This document shows positions 25,629 through 33,814 of a stretch of DNA of 64,000 nt, one piece after another. A model generated the notes under the pieces. The model worked only from the letters and a program-made list of their open reading frames with translations, did not search any database and was not told the origin of the DNA. This stretch comes from Microbacterium flavescens. Lineage in GTDB: Bacteria > Actinomycetota > Actinomycetes > Actinomycetales > Microbacteriaceae. The position numbers were made by a program, and so were the translations under genes. The stretch's first letter is position 1, and each line of letters starts with the position of its first letter. The stretch is from the NCBI RefSeq assembly GCF_018588945.1, contig NZ_JAFIWA010000006.1, forward strand, positions 62,001-126,000, read 5' to 3'.

Positions 25629-27176
25629 ATGTCACAGTCGAGCGATGGTCCGGCGAAGGTCGCGGGAGCGACCTACACGCGGGCCGGTCAGGACTACTTC
25701 CAGAAGCGGACGCTGAAGCGATCGGCCGGCGTGTGGGGTCTGTGGGGACTCGCCGTCGCCGCCGTCATCTCGGGCGACTTCTCCGGCTGGAACTTCGGCA
25801 TCGACTTCGCCGGCTTCGGCGGCATGCTGATCGCCTTCGTGATCCTGGTGGCCATGTACTACGGCATGATCTTCTCCATCGGGGAGATGGCGTCTGCCAT
25901 GCCGCATACGGGCGGCGCGTATTCGTTCGCGCGATCCGCGATGGGCCCCTGGGGCGGTCTGGTCACCGGTGCCGCTGAGACGATCGAGTACGTCGCGACC
26001 ACCGCGGTCATCGTCTACTTCTCGGCGTCGTACGCCGACGCGATCACCTCGGAGCTGCTCGGCATCTCACTGCCGGCGTGGGTGTGGTGGACCGTCCTCT
26101 ACCTGCTGTTCATCGGGCTCAACGCCTCGGGCGCGAACATCTCCTTCAAGTTCGCGATCGTCGTCTCGATCATCTCGATCGGCATCATCCTGGTGTTCTC
26201 GGTGATGGCGATCCTGTCGGGCGCATTCCAGTGGGCCAACCTGTGGGACATCGCTCCCGACCCGGGGCAGACCGAATTCCTGCCGCACGGCGTGCTGCCG
26301 ATCCTCTTCGCACTGCCGTTCGCGATGTGGTTCTTCCTGGGCATCGAGGAGCTCCCGCTGGCTGCGGAGGAGTCGCACGACCCGGTCCGCGACATTCCGC
26401 GCGCCGGGTTCTGGGCCCGCGGGACGCTCATCGTGACCGGCCTGCTGGTGCTCTTCCTCAACACGGGCGTGATCGGAGCCGAGGCCACCGGCAAAGCAGC
26501 CGAGCCGCTCCTCGACGGCTTCCGCGCGATCGTGGGCGACGGGCTCGCTGCCGTCCTGGCGCTGTTCGCCCTGGTCGGCCTGTTCGCCTCGCTCCAGGGC
26601 ATCATGTTCGCCTACGGCCGCAACATGTACTCGCTCTCGCGCGCCGGCTACTACCCGAGGTTCCTCTCGCTCACCGGCAAGCGCAAGACGCCGTGGGTGG
26701 CGCTCGTCGTCGGCGCCGTCATCGGCTTCATCGCACTCGTGGTGCTCGACACCGTGGCGGCGCTGAACGAGGGCGCCGGTGCCGTCGCGGGTGCGATCGT
26801 GCTGAACATCGCGGTGTGGGGCGCCGTGCTGGCCTACCTGCTGCAGATGATCTCGTTCATCATCCTGCGCAGGAAGTTCCCGAACGCGAGCCGGCCGTAC
26901 CGCAGCCCGTGGGGCGTGACCGGTGCCGTGATCGCCGCGGTCATCGCCGCCCTGATCTTCGTCGGGTTCCTGCTCAACCCGACGTTCGTGCCGGCGATCA
27001 TCGCGATCTTCGTGGTCTACGTCATCATCCTCGTCGGGTTCGCCCTGTTCTTCCGTCACCGCCTCGTGCTCTCTCCCGAGGAGGAGTACGCCCTGTCGGG
27101 CGGCACCCACGGAGATCCGCAGGCGGAGGGCTACGACGCCATGGAGGCCGAGGTCTTCGGCGGCGAGAAGCCCTAG
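25629..27176 (+). CDS. APC-superfamily permease, ethanolamine permease type
   Basis: The 515-residue protein has about twelve membrane helices. The segment VAAVISGDFSGWNFGIDFAGFGGML and the later MYYGMIFSIGEMASAMPHTGGAYSFAR closely follow the ethanolamine permease (Eat) pattern of the APC superfamily. These proteins take up ethanolamine or related amines. It is divergent from the gamma-glutamyl pathway operon and shares its promoter region. The ATG at 25629 is preceded by a strong GGAGGA; upstream codons come from the regulatory region. The C-terminal ~50 residues are hydrophilic and acidic. Substrate identity is inferred, with polyamines the main alternative. Confidence 0.85.
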   Translation: MSQSSDGPAKVAGATYTRAGQDYFQKRTLKRSAGVWGLWGLAVAAVISGDFSGWNFGIDFAGFGGMLIAFVILVAMYYGMIFSIGEMASAMPHTGGAYSFARSAMGPWGGLVTGAAETIEYVATTAVIVYFSASYADAITSELLGISLPAWVWWTVLYLLFIGLNASGANISFKFAIVVSIISIGIILVFSVMAILSGAFQWANLWDIAPDPGQTEFLPHGVLPILFALPFAMWFFLGIEELPLAAEESHDPVRDIPRAGFWARGTLIVTGLLVLFLNTGVIGAEATGKAAEPLLDGFRAIVGDGLAAVLALFALVGLFASLQGIMFAYGRNMYSLSRAGYYPRFLSLTGKRKTPWVALVVGAVIGFIALVVLDTVAALNEGAGAVAGAIVLNIAVWGAVLAYLLQMISFIILRRKFPNASRPYRSPWGVTGAVIAAVIAALIFVGFLLNPTFVPAIIAIFVVYVIILVGFALFFRHRLVLSPEEEYALSGGTHGDPQAEGYDAMEAEVFGGEKP

Positions 27177-27190
27177 CAAGGGGGACAGGC

Positions 27191-27226
27191 GGGGCCGGGG
27201 GCGATCCGGGGGGACGCGCCGGCCCC
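27191..27226 (+). terminator. Hairpin after the permease gene
   Basis: The arms GGGGCCGG (27191-27198) and CCGGCCCC (27219-27226) begin 15 nt after the permease stop. There is no T-tract. Confidence 0.5.
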
Positions 27227-27433
27227 GTCACTTTGCCCGCAAGCACTCTGGTGCGCACCCCGGGAGACAATGAGCGGCCCCCTCGCGCCGTTCTCCCACG
27301 GCGGCTCGAGAGGGCCTACTGCTCACCGGCGGATCGACTGCTCGCTTGGGGGTACGAGACTTCTGCTGGGGGACAGCGTCGAGCCCGGTCACGGGAGCTG
27401 CGAACCAGGCTACTCCCGCCGGTAAAATGGGTC

Positions 27434-27453
27434 TGTCCCCCGTTCGGAGGACA
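27434..27453. promoter_or_regulatory. Operator-like palindrome TGTCC-N10-GGACA (site A1)
   Basis: The sequence TGTCCCCCGTTCGGAGGACA is palindromic apart from one mismatched pair. It matches sites at 27488-27507 and 53920-53939 in length and end sequence. Confidence 0.5.
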
Positions 27454-27487
27454 GAAGTCGGTGAAATTCTCATGAGAAACACCCTTT

Positions 27488-27507
27488 TGTCCACCGAAGT
27501 GGGGACA
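27488..27507. promoter_or_regulatory. Operator-like palindrome TGTCC-N10-GGACA (site A2)
   Basis: The sequence TGTCCACCGAAGTGGGGACA lies 34 bp after site A1. GGTACA follows a few bases downstream, as it does at the 53.9-kb site. Confidence 0.5.
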
Positions 27508-27644
27508 TACAAGGTACAACCAATTCCCGTACCCTAGATCACGAGGTGTCCCCAGCACCTCTGAGAGCAAGTGTCCCCAGCACTCTCTCTTCATCGTCGA
27601 GCATCGCGCGCCATGGGGTGTGCCCGAACTGCATGACGATGGCG

Positions 27645-27678
27645 GGCCCCCGGGAGTCCCCAACCCCGGGGGCCTTTT
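27645..27678 (+). terminator. Strong intrinsic terminator
   Basis: A perfect 10-bp stem GGCCCCCGGG / CCCGGGGGCC with a 10-nt loop is followed by TTTT. There is no annotated gene immediately upstream on the plus strand, so it implies a short transcript from the region before it. Confidence 0.75.
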
Positions 27679-27745
27679 CCTGCCCTCCCGCCGGTGCGAA
27701 GCGTGCGCCACGAACTGCCCGTCTTCCGGGCGCATGAGTCCGGGC

Positions 27746-28459
27746 TCAGTAGAGCAGGAACTGCGTGGTCTCGGTCGCGGCGACGCCGCCGATCTCGACG
27801 GCCAGGTGGTACGAGGCGCCGCCGCCCGGGGCCCGGGGACGGGTCTCGTCGTCGCACGTCCCGACCGCCGATCGCGTGCGGTCCCAGGTGAGCGGCGAGG
27901 CGCTCGAGACCGTCTGCCCGGCGGTGAGCAGCACGACCATGTCGCTGGGCTCGCTCTGGCAGTCCGTCGACCGCCACCAGGTGTCGCTGCCGCTCGTCAC
28001 GGTGAACACCTGGCCGCTCGTGCCGACGTTGAGCGTGCAGTCCGCGTCGCCTTCGTTGGTGAGCCGGATGGAGAACGACGGCACCTGGTCGTTGGAGTAC
28101 GCGTCCTGACTCGTGACGGCCTCGACGGCGATGTCACTGCCGACGCACGGCTCCGCCGCCGGCGTGCCCGATGGCGTCGGCTTCGGCGTCGCCTTGCCGC
28201 CCGTGGTCTCGTCGGTGCTCGCCTTACCGGTCGGAGTCTTCGCCGGCGTGGCGCCGGCGGTGGGAACGGGGAGCGACCCCGCGCCTTCCTGCGTCTTCTC
28301 GGTCTGCGGCGCGGCTCCCTCCGACGCGTTGCCGCGCCAGGGCTGGGCGACGAGCAGCCAGATGAGACCTGCGACGACCAGCACCGCGATGAGCACGGCG
28401 ATGCGACGGCGACGATACACCGCCGGGGAGTGCCGTCTGCGTGGGGTCTCGCCGGTCAT
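27746..28459 (-). CDS. Membrane-anchored extracytoplasmic protein, DUF4232-like
   Basis: The protein has 237 residues. An Arg-rich cytoplasmic start is followed by one membrane helix at ~20-39. A ~60-residue spacer rich in Thr, Pro, Gly and Lys comes next, then a beta-rich domain (~105-237) with four or more Cys. Strands such as VPSFSIRLTNEGDADCTLNVG resemble the DUF4232-like immunoglobulin folds found outside actinobacterial membranes. Topology with the domain outside is inferred from the basic N-terminus. No function is known. It stands alone, ahead of the ArgA-like gene on the same strand, 108 nt away. Confidence 0.65.
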   Translation of the reverse strand: MTGETPRRRHSPAVYRRRRIAVLIAVLVVAGLIWLLVAQPWRGNASEGAAPQTEKTQEGAGSLPVPTAGATPAKTPTGKASTDETTGGKATPKPTPSGTPAAEPCVGSDIAVEAVTSQDAYSNDQVPSFSIRLTNEGDADCTLNVGTSGQVFTVTSGSDTWWRSTDCQSEPSDMVVLLTAGQTVSSASPLTWDRTRSAVGTCDDETRPRAPGGGASYHLAVEIGGVAATETTQFLLY

Positions 28460-28567
28460 GAGACCAGGGTAGGCGGAGGGGTCCGAGCCGCCGTGTCGGC
28501 GCGCCCGCCGCCCGGCGTTCGCTCCTGCGACGTCGCCGCCGAGCGGCGCGCAGGGCGCGGCATCCGC

Positions 28568-29071
28568 TCAGAGGTTCTTGATCATCCTCGTGTTGCCGAG
28601 GGTGTTGGGCTTCACGTGCGCGAGGTCGAGGAACTCGGCGACGCCCTCGTCGGGAGAGCGGATGAGCTGGGAGTAGACGTCGGGGTCGACGACCTGCTCT
28701 CCGATCGGCGAGAAGCCACGGCGGGTGAAGAAGTCGACTTCGAACGTGAGGCAGAACAGGCGCGTGAGCCCGAGCGTGCGCGCCTGGTTCTCGAGCGCCT
28801 CGACGAGCGCGCGTCCGACGCCGTGATGCAGCCACTCGTCCACGACGATGAGGGTGCGGATCTCGCCGAGGTCCTCCCACATGACGTGCAGCGCGCCGCA
28901 GCCGATGAGGTTGCCCTCGCCGTCCTCGGCGACGAGGAACTGCTGCGTCGCCTCGTACAGCACGACCAGGTCCTTGCCGAGGAGGATGCGGCGCTGCACG
29001 AACGGCTCCAGCATCGCCTGGATGCCGCGCACGTCGCGCGTGCGCGCGGGCCGCACCGTGATCTCGCTCAT
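28568..29071 (-). CDS. argA: Amino-acid N-acetyltransferase (short ArgA-type, GNAT)
   Basis: The 167-residue GNAT-fold protein has the acetyl-CoA loop HHGVGRALVEALENQA at ~83-98. The segments LVVLYEATQQFLVAEDGEGNLIGCGALH and CLTFEVDFFTRRGF are characteristic of the short N-acetylglutamate synthase of actinobacteria, as in Mycobacterium. It makes N-acetylglutamate, the first step of arginine synthesis. Unlike the classical enzyme it lacks the kinase-like domain. The start at 29071 follows a usual MSEITVRPA opening; upstream codons lie in the clpC terminator region. Arginine genes are not nearby. Confidence 0.8.
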   Translation of the reverse strand: MSEITVRPARTRDVRGIQAMLEPFVQRRILLGKDLVVLYEATQQFLVAEDGEGNLIGCGALHVMWEDLGEIRTLIVVDEWLHHGVGRALVEALENQARTLGLTRLFCLTFEVDFFTRRGFSPIGEQVVDPDVYSQLIRSPDEGVAEFLDLAHVKPNTLGNTRMIKNL

Positions 29072-29187
29072 CCGTCCAGCGTAGAGCGCGCGCCGCCCCC
29101 CGCCTTTCGAATCGCGCACTTTGCCGCCTGCGGGCCACGGCGAGCGGTCGAGTTCGCGATTCGAAGGCGGCCGGCGGGGCCGAAACG

Positions 29188-29223
29188 ACGAGGAGCGGAT
29201 GCCTCGTGGCATCCGCTCCTCGT
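29188..29223 (-). terminator. Terminator after clpC
   Basis: A perfect 16-bp stem, ACGAGGAGCGGATGCC / GGCATCCGCTCCTCGT, has a TCGT loop and lies 13 bases after the clpC stop. It shares its GCGGATGCC/GGCATCCGC core with hairpins at 33701 and 51867. Confidence 0.8.
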
Positions 29224-29235
29224 TCGTTCAGGCTC

Positions 29236-31758
29236 TTAGGCGTTGGCCGCCAGGTCGGGCGTGGCGGTGATCTCGCCGTTGTGGACGACGCCCACCGCGA
29301 CCTTCTCGCCGCGCGGTCCGTGCTCGAACACGAACTCACCGTCCACCGCGTCGACCTTCACGTGGTCGCCCGGGTCGAGCTCGCCGTGCAGGATCTTCTC
29401 CGACAGGCGGTCCTCGACCTCGCGCTGCATCGCACGACGCAGCGGGCGGGCGCCGAGCGCGGGGTCGAAGCCGATCTCGATGAGCTTGTCCTTCGCGGCA
29501 TCCGTCACCTCGATCGTCATGTCGCGATCGAGCAGACGCTCGCCGAGGCGCTTGGTGAACAGACCCACGATCTGGCGCAGCTCATCCTTGTCGAGCTGCG
29601 GGAAGACGATGATGTCGTCCACGCGGTTGAGGAACTCGGGCTTGAAGTTGCGCTTGAGCTCTTCGTTGACCTTGCCCTTCATCCGCTCGTAGGTCGTGCC
29701 GCTGTTGCCCTCGACCTGGAACCCGACCGGTCCGCCGGCGATGGCCGACGATCCGAGGTTGGTCGTCATGATGATGACCGTGTTCTTGAAGTCGATCATG
29801 CGACCCTGACCGTCGGTCAGGCGACCCTCTTCGAGGATCTGCAGGAGCGAGTTGAAGATGTCGGGGTGCGCCTTCTCGATCTCGTCGAAGAGCACGACGG
29901 AGAACGGCTTGCGGCGCACCTTCTCGGTGAGCTGGCCGCCCTCTTCGAACCCGACGAATCCGGGAGGGGCGCCGAACAGACGCGAGACGGTGTGCTTCTC
30001 ACCGAACTCCGACATGTCGAGCGAGATCAGTGCGCCCTCGTCGTCGAAGAGGAACTCGGCGAGCGCCTTGGCGAGCTCGGTCTTTCCGACACCCGTCGGG
30101 CCGGCGAAGATGAACGAGCCCGACGGACGCTTCGGATCCTTGAGGCCGGCGCGCTGACGACGGATCGTCTTCGAGAGGGCGGCGATCGCCTCCTCCTGGC
30201 CGATGACCCGCTGGTGCAGGGCCTTCTCCATGAAGACGAGGCGGCTCGACTCCTCCTCGGTGAGCTTGAACACCGGGATGCCGGTCGCCTGGGCGAGCAC
30301 CTCCGCGATCAGGCCCTCGTCGACGACCGCGTGCGACGCGACGTCGCCCGAGCGCCACTGCTTCTCGAGACGCAGGCGCTCGGCGAGGAGCGACTTCTCC
30401 TCATCGCGGAGCGAGGCTGCCTTCTCGAAGTCCTGCTCCTCGGAGGCGACTTCCTTCTGCTCGCGGACGTTCGCGATCTTCTCGTCGAACTCGCGCAGCT
30501 CGGGAGGGCTCGAGAGGATCGACAGGCGCAGGCGGGCGCCGGCCTCGTCGATCAGGTCGATCGCCTTGTCCGGCAGGAAGCGGTCCGAGATGTACCGGTC
30601 GGCGAGGTTCGCCGCGGCGACGATCGCGCCGTCGGTGATCTGCACCTTGTGGTGCGCCTCGTAGCGGTCGCGCAGCCCCTTCAGGATGTTGATCGCGTGG
30701 GGCAGGCTCGGCTCGGCGACCTGGATCGGCTGGAAGCGGCGCTCGAGCGCGGCATCCTTCTCGAAATGCTTGCGGTACTCGTCGAGCGTGGTCGCACCGA
30801 TCGTCTGCAGCTCGCCACGGGCGAGGAGCGGCTTGAGGATCGACGCGGCGTCGATCGCACCCTCGGCAGCACCGGCACCCACGAGCGTGTGGATCTCGTC
30901 GATGAAGACGATGATGTCGCCGCGCGTGCGGATCTCCTTGGTGACCTTCTTCAGGCGCTCTTCGAAGTCACCGCGGTAGCGCGAGCCGGCGATCAGCGAG
31001 CCGAGGTCGAGCGAGTAGAGCTGCTTGTCCTTCAGCGTCTCGGGGACGTCGTTCTTGACGATCGCCTGCGCGAGGCCCTCCACGACGGCGGTCTTGCCGA
31101 CGCCGGGCTCGCCGATGAGGACGGGGTTGTTCTTGGAGCGGCGCGACAGGATCTGCATGACGCGCTCGATCTCCTTCTCGCGCCCGATGACGGGGTCGAG
31201 CTTGTTGTCGCGCGCGGCCTGCGTGAGGTTGCGGCCGAACTGGTCGAGCACCTGCGAGCCGCCCTGCGCGGACTGCGGGTTGTCGTGCGCGGCGCCCGAG
31301 ACGGCGGCCGGCTCCTTGCCCTGGTAGCCCGAGAGCAGCTGGATGACCTGCTGGCGCACCTTGTTGAGGTCGGCGCCGAGCTTGACCAGCACCTGGGCGG
31401 CGACGCCCTCGCCCTCGCGGATGAGCCCCAGCAGAATGTGCTCGGTGCCGATGTAGTTGTGGCCGAGCTGCAGCGCTTCGCGCAGCGACAGCTCGAGCAC
31501 CTTCTTGGCACGGGGGGTGAAGGGAATGTGCCCGGTCGGCTGCTGCTGGCCCTGGCCGATGATGTCCTGGACCTGCTCGCGCACGGCGTCGAGCGAGATG
31601 CCGAGGGATTCGAGCGCCTTGGCGGCGACTCCCTCACCCTCGTGGATCAGCCCGAGCAGAATGTGCTCGGTGCCGATGTAGTTGTGGTTGAGCATCTTCG
31701 CCTCTTCCTGGGCGAGGACGACCACACGACGGGCACGGTCGGTGAATCTCTCGAACAT
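29236..31758 (-). CDS. clpC: ATP-dependent Clp protease ATP-binding subunit ClpC
   Basis: The 840-residue class I AAA+ unfoldase has two N-terminal Clp repeats (~1-145). Its first ATPase has Walker A GEPGVGKT at 216-223 and FIDEIH at ~285-290. A ClpB/C middle domain (~415-470) carries the UVR-type ...[16 protein letters not shown]... segment. The second ATPase has GPTGVGKT at 553-560, and a PVGFQVEGN loop bears the hydrophobic tripeptide that docks on ClpP. It unfolds and feeds proteins to ClpP1P2, and is essential in many actinobacteria. The gene stands alone with its own terminator. The start is an ATG with GAAGGAG upstream. Confidence 0.97.
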   Translation of the reverse strand: MFERFTDRARRVVVLAQEEAKMLNHNYIGTEHILLGLIHEGEGVAAKALESLGISLDAVREQVQDIIGQGQQQPTGHIPFTPRAKKVLELSLREALQLGHNYIGTEHILLGLIREGEGVAAQVLVKLGADLNKVRQQVIQLLSGYQGKEPAAVSGAAHDNPQSAQGGSQVLDQFGRNLTQAARDNKLDPVIGREKEIERVMQILSRRSKNNPVLIGEPGVGKTAVVEGLAQAIVKNDVPETLKDKQLYSLDLGSLIAGSRYRGDFEERLKKVTKEIRTRGDIIVFIDEIHTLVGAGAAEGAIDAASILKPLLARGELQTIGATTLDEYRKHFEKDAALERRFQPIQVAEPSLPHAINILKGLRDRYEAHHKVQITDGAIVAAANLADRYISDRFLPDKAIDLIDEAGARLRLSILSSPPELREFDEKIANVREQKEVASEEQDFEKAASLRDEEKSLLAERLRLEKQWRSGDVASHAVVDEGLIAEVLAQATGIPVFKLTEEESSRLVFMEKALHQRVIGQEEAIAALSKTIRRQRAGLKDPKRPSGSFIFAGPTGVGKTELAKALAEFLFDDEGALISLDMSEFGEKHTVSRLFGAPPGFVGFEEGGQLTEKVRRKPFSVVLFDEIEKAHPDIFNSLLQILEEGRLTDGQGRMIDFKNTVIIMTTNLGSSAIAGGPVGFQVEGNSGTTYERMKGKVNEELKRNFKPEFLNRVDDIIVFPQLDKDELRQIVGLFTKRLGERLLDRDMTIEVTDAAKDKLIEIGFDPALGARPLRRAMQREVEDRLSEKILHGELDPGDHVKVDAVDGEFVFEHGPRGEKVAVGVVHNGEITATPDLAANA

Positions 31759-31977
31759 CGTTCACTCCTTCGGGGCGCCGCGGGTCGGAAGGGACCTCCG
31801 CGCCTTACATCGAGGGTAACGAGAGGGTGCATCGGTTGAGCCCGTGTTCGCCAGGGGCATAGCGAGGGGTCTGGCGCACCAGATATGTCGTGCGAGAGAG
31901 AGCGGATGCCTTGACCCCGGCTCCGCATGTGCATATCGTTTGTCGATAACAACGACTATCGATATGGAGGTCCCGGC
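31759..31977. promoter_or_regulatory. Divergent promoter region, clpC / DUF2975 module
   Basis: The 219-bp region includes an inverted repeat CATATCG (31932-31938) and CGATATG (31960-31966), with TGTCGATAA and CTATCGAT between. This A+T-rich patch lies directly before the ribosome-binding site of the first DUF2975-like gene. It is a good candidate operator for the XRE regulator encoded at the end of that module. Confidence 0.5.
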
Positions 31978-32715
31978 ATGGGGATCGGATTCCTTGCACT
32001 GTGGGTCGGACTGCCGCTCGCCGTGGGCACGATCGTGGTGATCCTCCTGGTGCGGAGCCGGCGCACCGCGGAAGCCGGCGCGCTGTCGCGACTCGAGGAG
32101 TGGGTCGTCGCGCTCGTAGGCACCGGCGCCATGCTCGTCGCGGCAGGAAGCGCTGTGCTCCTGGTGCTGTCGGGGCTCCAGGTCTTCACCGGTGAGCCCG
32201 CTCGGGTCGGCGGCTTTCCCGTTGCGAACGCGGCCACGCCGGAGTTCGTCGAGAAGTCCGATGCGATCGTCGGGGCAGGCTACGAATCCGCCTGGCTCGA
32301 AATCGCCGGCCTCCCGGACGGGACGCGGTGGCTGCTCTATCTCGAGGGCGCGCTCCCTCTCATCGCGGCTCTCGCGATCGGCGTCGCCGTAGCGTGGCTG
32401 GCGATCGGACTCCTCCGCGGACGTCCCTTCGTGCGGTCCCTCCCGCATGTGATCGGCATCGCGGCCATCGCGGTTCTGGTGGGCGGGCTCGGTTCCCAGG
32501 TGCTGGGCAGCGTCGCGCGAGCATCCGTCGTCGCATTCCTGGGTGAGCGCACCATCACCGCCGGCGACGCGGGCGACGGGCCCTACGAGGGGCTCGCTGG
32601 GTGGAGCCTGACGCTCGAGCTGGCGCCGATCGGGTGGGCTCTGGGGCTGGCGCTCGTCGCGGCCGCATTCCAGATCGGCACCCGCATGCAGAAGGACACG
32701 GAGGCGCTCGTCTGA
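31978..32715 (+). CDS. Membrane protein, DUF2975-like (first of two)
   Basis: The 245-residue protein has about four membrane helices: ~5-25, ~40-65, ~125-150 and ~210-230. The middle segment GALPLIAALAIGVAVAWLAIGLLRGRPF matches the G(R/K)PF turn of DUF2975 proteins. The ATG at 31978 has GGAGG 7 nt upstream; a longer frame begins inside the palindromic operator region and is rejected. DUF2975 proteins are uncharacterised and are usually encoded just before a small YozG-type XRE regulator, as here. It is followed after 25 nt by a second, similar protein. Confidence 0.75.
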   Translation: MGIGFLALWVGLPLAVGTIVVILLVRSRRTAEAGALSRLEEWVVALVGTGAMLVAAGSAVLLVLSGLQVFTGEPARVGGFPVANAATPEFVEKSDAIVGAGYESAWLEIAGLPDGTRWLLYLEGALPLIAALAIGVAVAWLAIGLLRGRPFVRSLPHVIGIAAIAVLVGGLGSQVLGSVARASVVAFLGERTITAGDAGDGPYEGLAGWSLTLELAPIGWALGLALVAAAFQIGTRMQKDTEALV

Positions 32716-32740
32716 TGTCGATGAACGTGGAGGTGCGCTC

Positions 32741-33475
32741 GTGAACTTCGGATGGCCGGATCTGCCCGGCGCGCTGCTCTGGATCGCCGGCGGGCTGCTG
32801 GTCACCGCCGCATTCATCGGGTTCGTGGCGTGGGATGCGCGGCGCCGACGGAGCCCCTCGGTGGTGATCGAGGTCGCCGGCGCGCTGGCCCGGATCTGGG
32901 TCGCGTTCACCGGCGTCGGCGTCGTGATCTCGGTGTGGCGGTGGTTCGGCGGCGACGTCTGGATCGCCGACATGCCGGTCGTCGTTCACGTGGCGGGATT
33001 GTCGTGCGGGGGCGTAGAGGAGCCGGTGGCTGCGACCGCGCCGACGCTGGTCTGCGGCAGCGTCTCCGGGGTGGATGTGAGCGTCGCGGGCGTCGACGCG
33101 GGCATGCGGCTGCTGCTCGCCGCGGGCGACGTGCTCTCGCTGATCGCGATCGCGGTGCCCGGCGTGGTGCTCGCGATCGCGTGCGGCCAGGCGCTGAAGG
33201 GTGTCCCGTTCTCGCGCGTCGTGAGCCACTGGCTGCTCATCGGCGCTGTCCCGGTGCTCGTCGCCGGGCTCGGCGGCGAGCTGCTCGGCAGCCTCGGGCG
33301 CACCATCCTCGCGAACGAGATCTTCCCCGCGCCGGGGGCGGACGTGGTGTCGACGGGGATCTACAGCGTCTCGGTGTCGTGGTGGCCGATCTGCGCTGCC
33401 GCCGCCCTCGGCGCGCTCGCGGCGATCTTCCGCCACGGCACCCGCCTCCAGCGCGAGACCGCGGGGCTCGTGTGA
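32741..33475 (+). CDS. Membrane protein, DUF2975-like (second of two)
   Basis: The 244-residue protein has the same layout as its upstream neighbour. Helices lie at ~10-30 and ~45-65, an extracytoplasmic stretch holds two Cys (SCGGVEE and LVCGSV), and paired helices surround AIACGQALKGVPFSRVVSH, with the conserved G-x-PF turn. FRHGTRLQRETAGLV closes the protein, like FQIGTRMQKDTEALV in the first copy, so the two are probably tandem duplicates that have diverged. The GTG start has GGAGG upstream. The XRE gene begins within its stop codon. Confidence 0.72.
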   Translation: MNFGWPDLPGALLWIAGGLLVTAAFIGFVAWDARRRRSPSVVIEVAGALARIWVAFTGVGVVISVWRWFGGDVWIADMPVVVHVAGLSCGGVEEPVAATAPTLVCGSVSGVDVSVAGVDAGMRLLLAAGDVLSLIAIAVPGVVLAIACGQALKGVPFSRVVSHWLLIGAVPVLVAGLGGELLGSLGRTILANEIFPAPGADVVSTGIYSVSVSWWPICAAAALGALAAIFRHGTRLQRETAGLV

Positions 33476-33702
33476 GCCCGGCAGAGGACGAGGGCCCGAG
33501 CGGCGTCCACTGCCGCCTCGACGAGCTGCTCGAGGCGCGCGGCATCACCCTCACGCGCCTGTCCGAGCTCGTCGGGGTCTCGGTCGTGAACCTGTCGATC
33601 CTCAAGAACGACCGCGCCCGGGCCATCCGGTACTCCACCCTGTCGGCGATCTGCCAGGCGCTCGACTGCGAGATCGGCGACCTGCTGGTCCGCACGGACT
33701 GA
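33472..33702 (+). CDS. XRE family helix-turn-helix regulator (YozG-like)
   Basis: The 76-residue protein is a single Cro/C1 domain. RLDELLEARGITLTRLSELVG forms the first helices, and VSVVNLSILKNDRARAIRYSTLSAICQALDCEIGDLL gives the recognition and closing helices typical of the short YozG group. The GTG start at 33472 overlaps the stop of the membrane-protein gene by four bases (GTGA), so translation is coupled. Its probable target is the inverted repeat at 31932-31966 (inference). How the membrane proteins feed back on the regulator is unknown. Confidence 0.85.
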   Translation: MSPAEDEGPSGVHCRLDELLEARGITLTRLSELVGVSVVNLSILKNDRARAIRYSTLSAICQALDCEIGDLLVRTD

Positions 33703-33730
33703 GCGGATGCCTCGGCCGAGGCATCCGCTC
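33701..33730. terminator. Perfect 30-nt palindrome after the XRE gene
   Basis: The arms GAGCGGATGCCTCGG and CCGAGGCATCCGCTC are fully complementary. The palindrome overlaps the XRE stop codon. It shares the GCGGATGCC/GGCATCCGC core of the clpC and ppa terminators. Confidence 0.75.
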
Positions 33731-33736
33731 GGCCTC

Positions 33737-33787
33737 GCTCACCGGTCACGAAACGTGGATCGGTGCCACTGAACGTGACAGGCGAGC
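33737..33787 (+). repeat. 51-bp palindromic element, copy 3
   Basis: It begins GCTCACCGGTCACGAAACG and ends CGTGACAGGCGAGC. Pairing has two mismatches in 14 bp. It lies between the convergent XRE and DUF559 genes. Confidence 0.7.
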
Positions 33788-33814
33788 GGTGAGCGGACCT
33801 CGCGGCCTGGCGCG

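Larger units (their letters stand above)
27227..27745. other. Non-coding region with palindromic operator-like sites and a strong terminator
   Basis: No convincing gene is seen. The region is locally less G+C-rich than its neighbours. It holds two TGTCC-N10-GGACA palindromes (27434-27453, 27488-27507), a direct repeat of GTGTCCCCAGCAC (27546-27558 and 27571-27583), and a terminator at 27645-27678. The layout suits a regulated small RNA or leader transcribed to the right, which is an inference. Confidence 0.45.

Noticed and set aside
27316..27735. A 139-codon minus-strand frame over the TGTCC palindromes
   Set aside because: Its translation repeats a CPHFGGQ/CPPNGGQ phrase only because the DNA palindrome is repeated, and it spans a strong terminator; no other coding sign.
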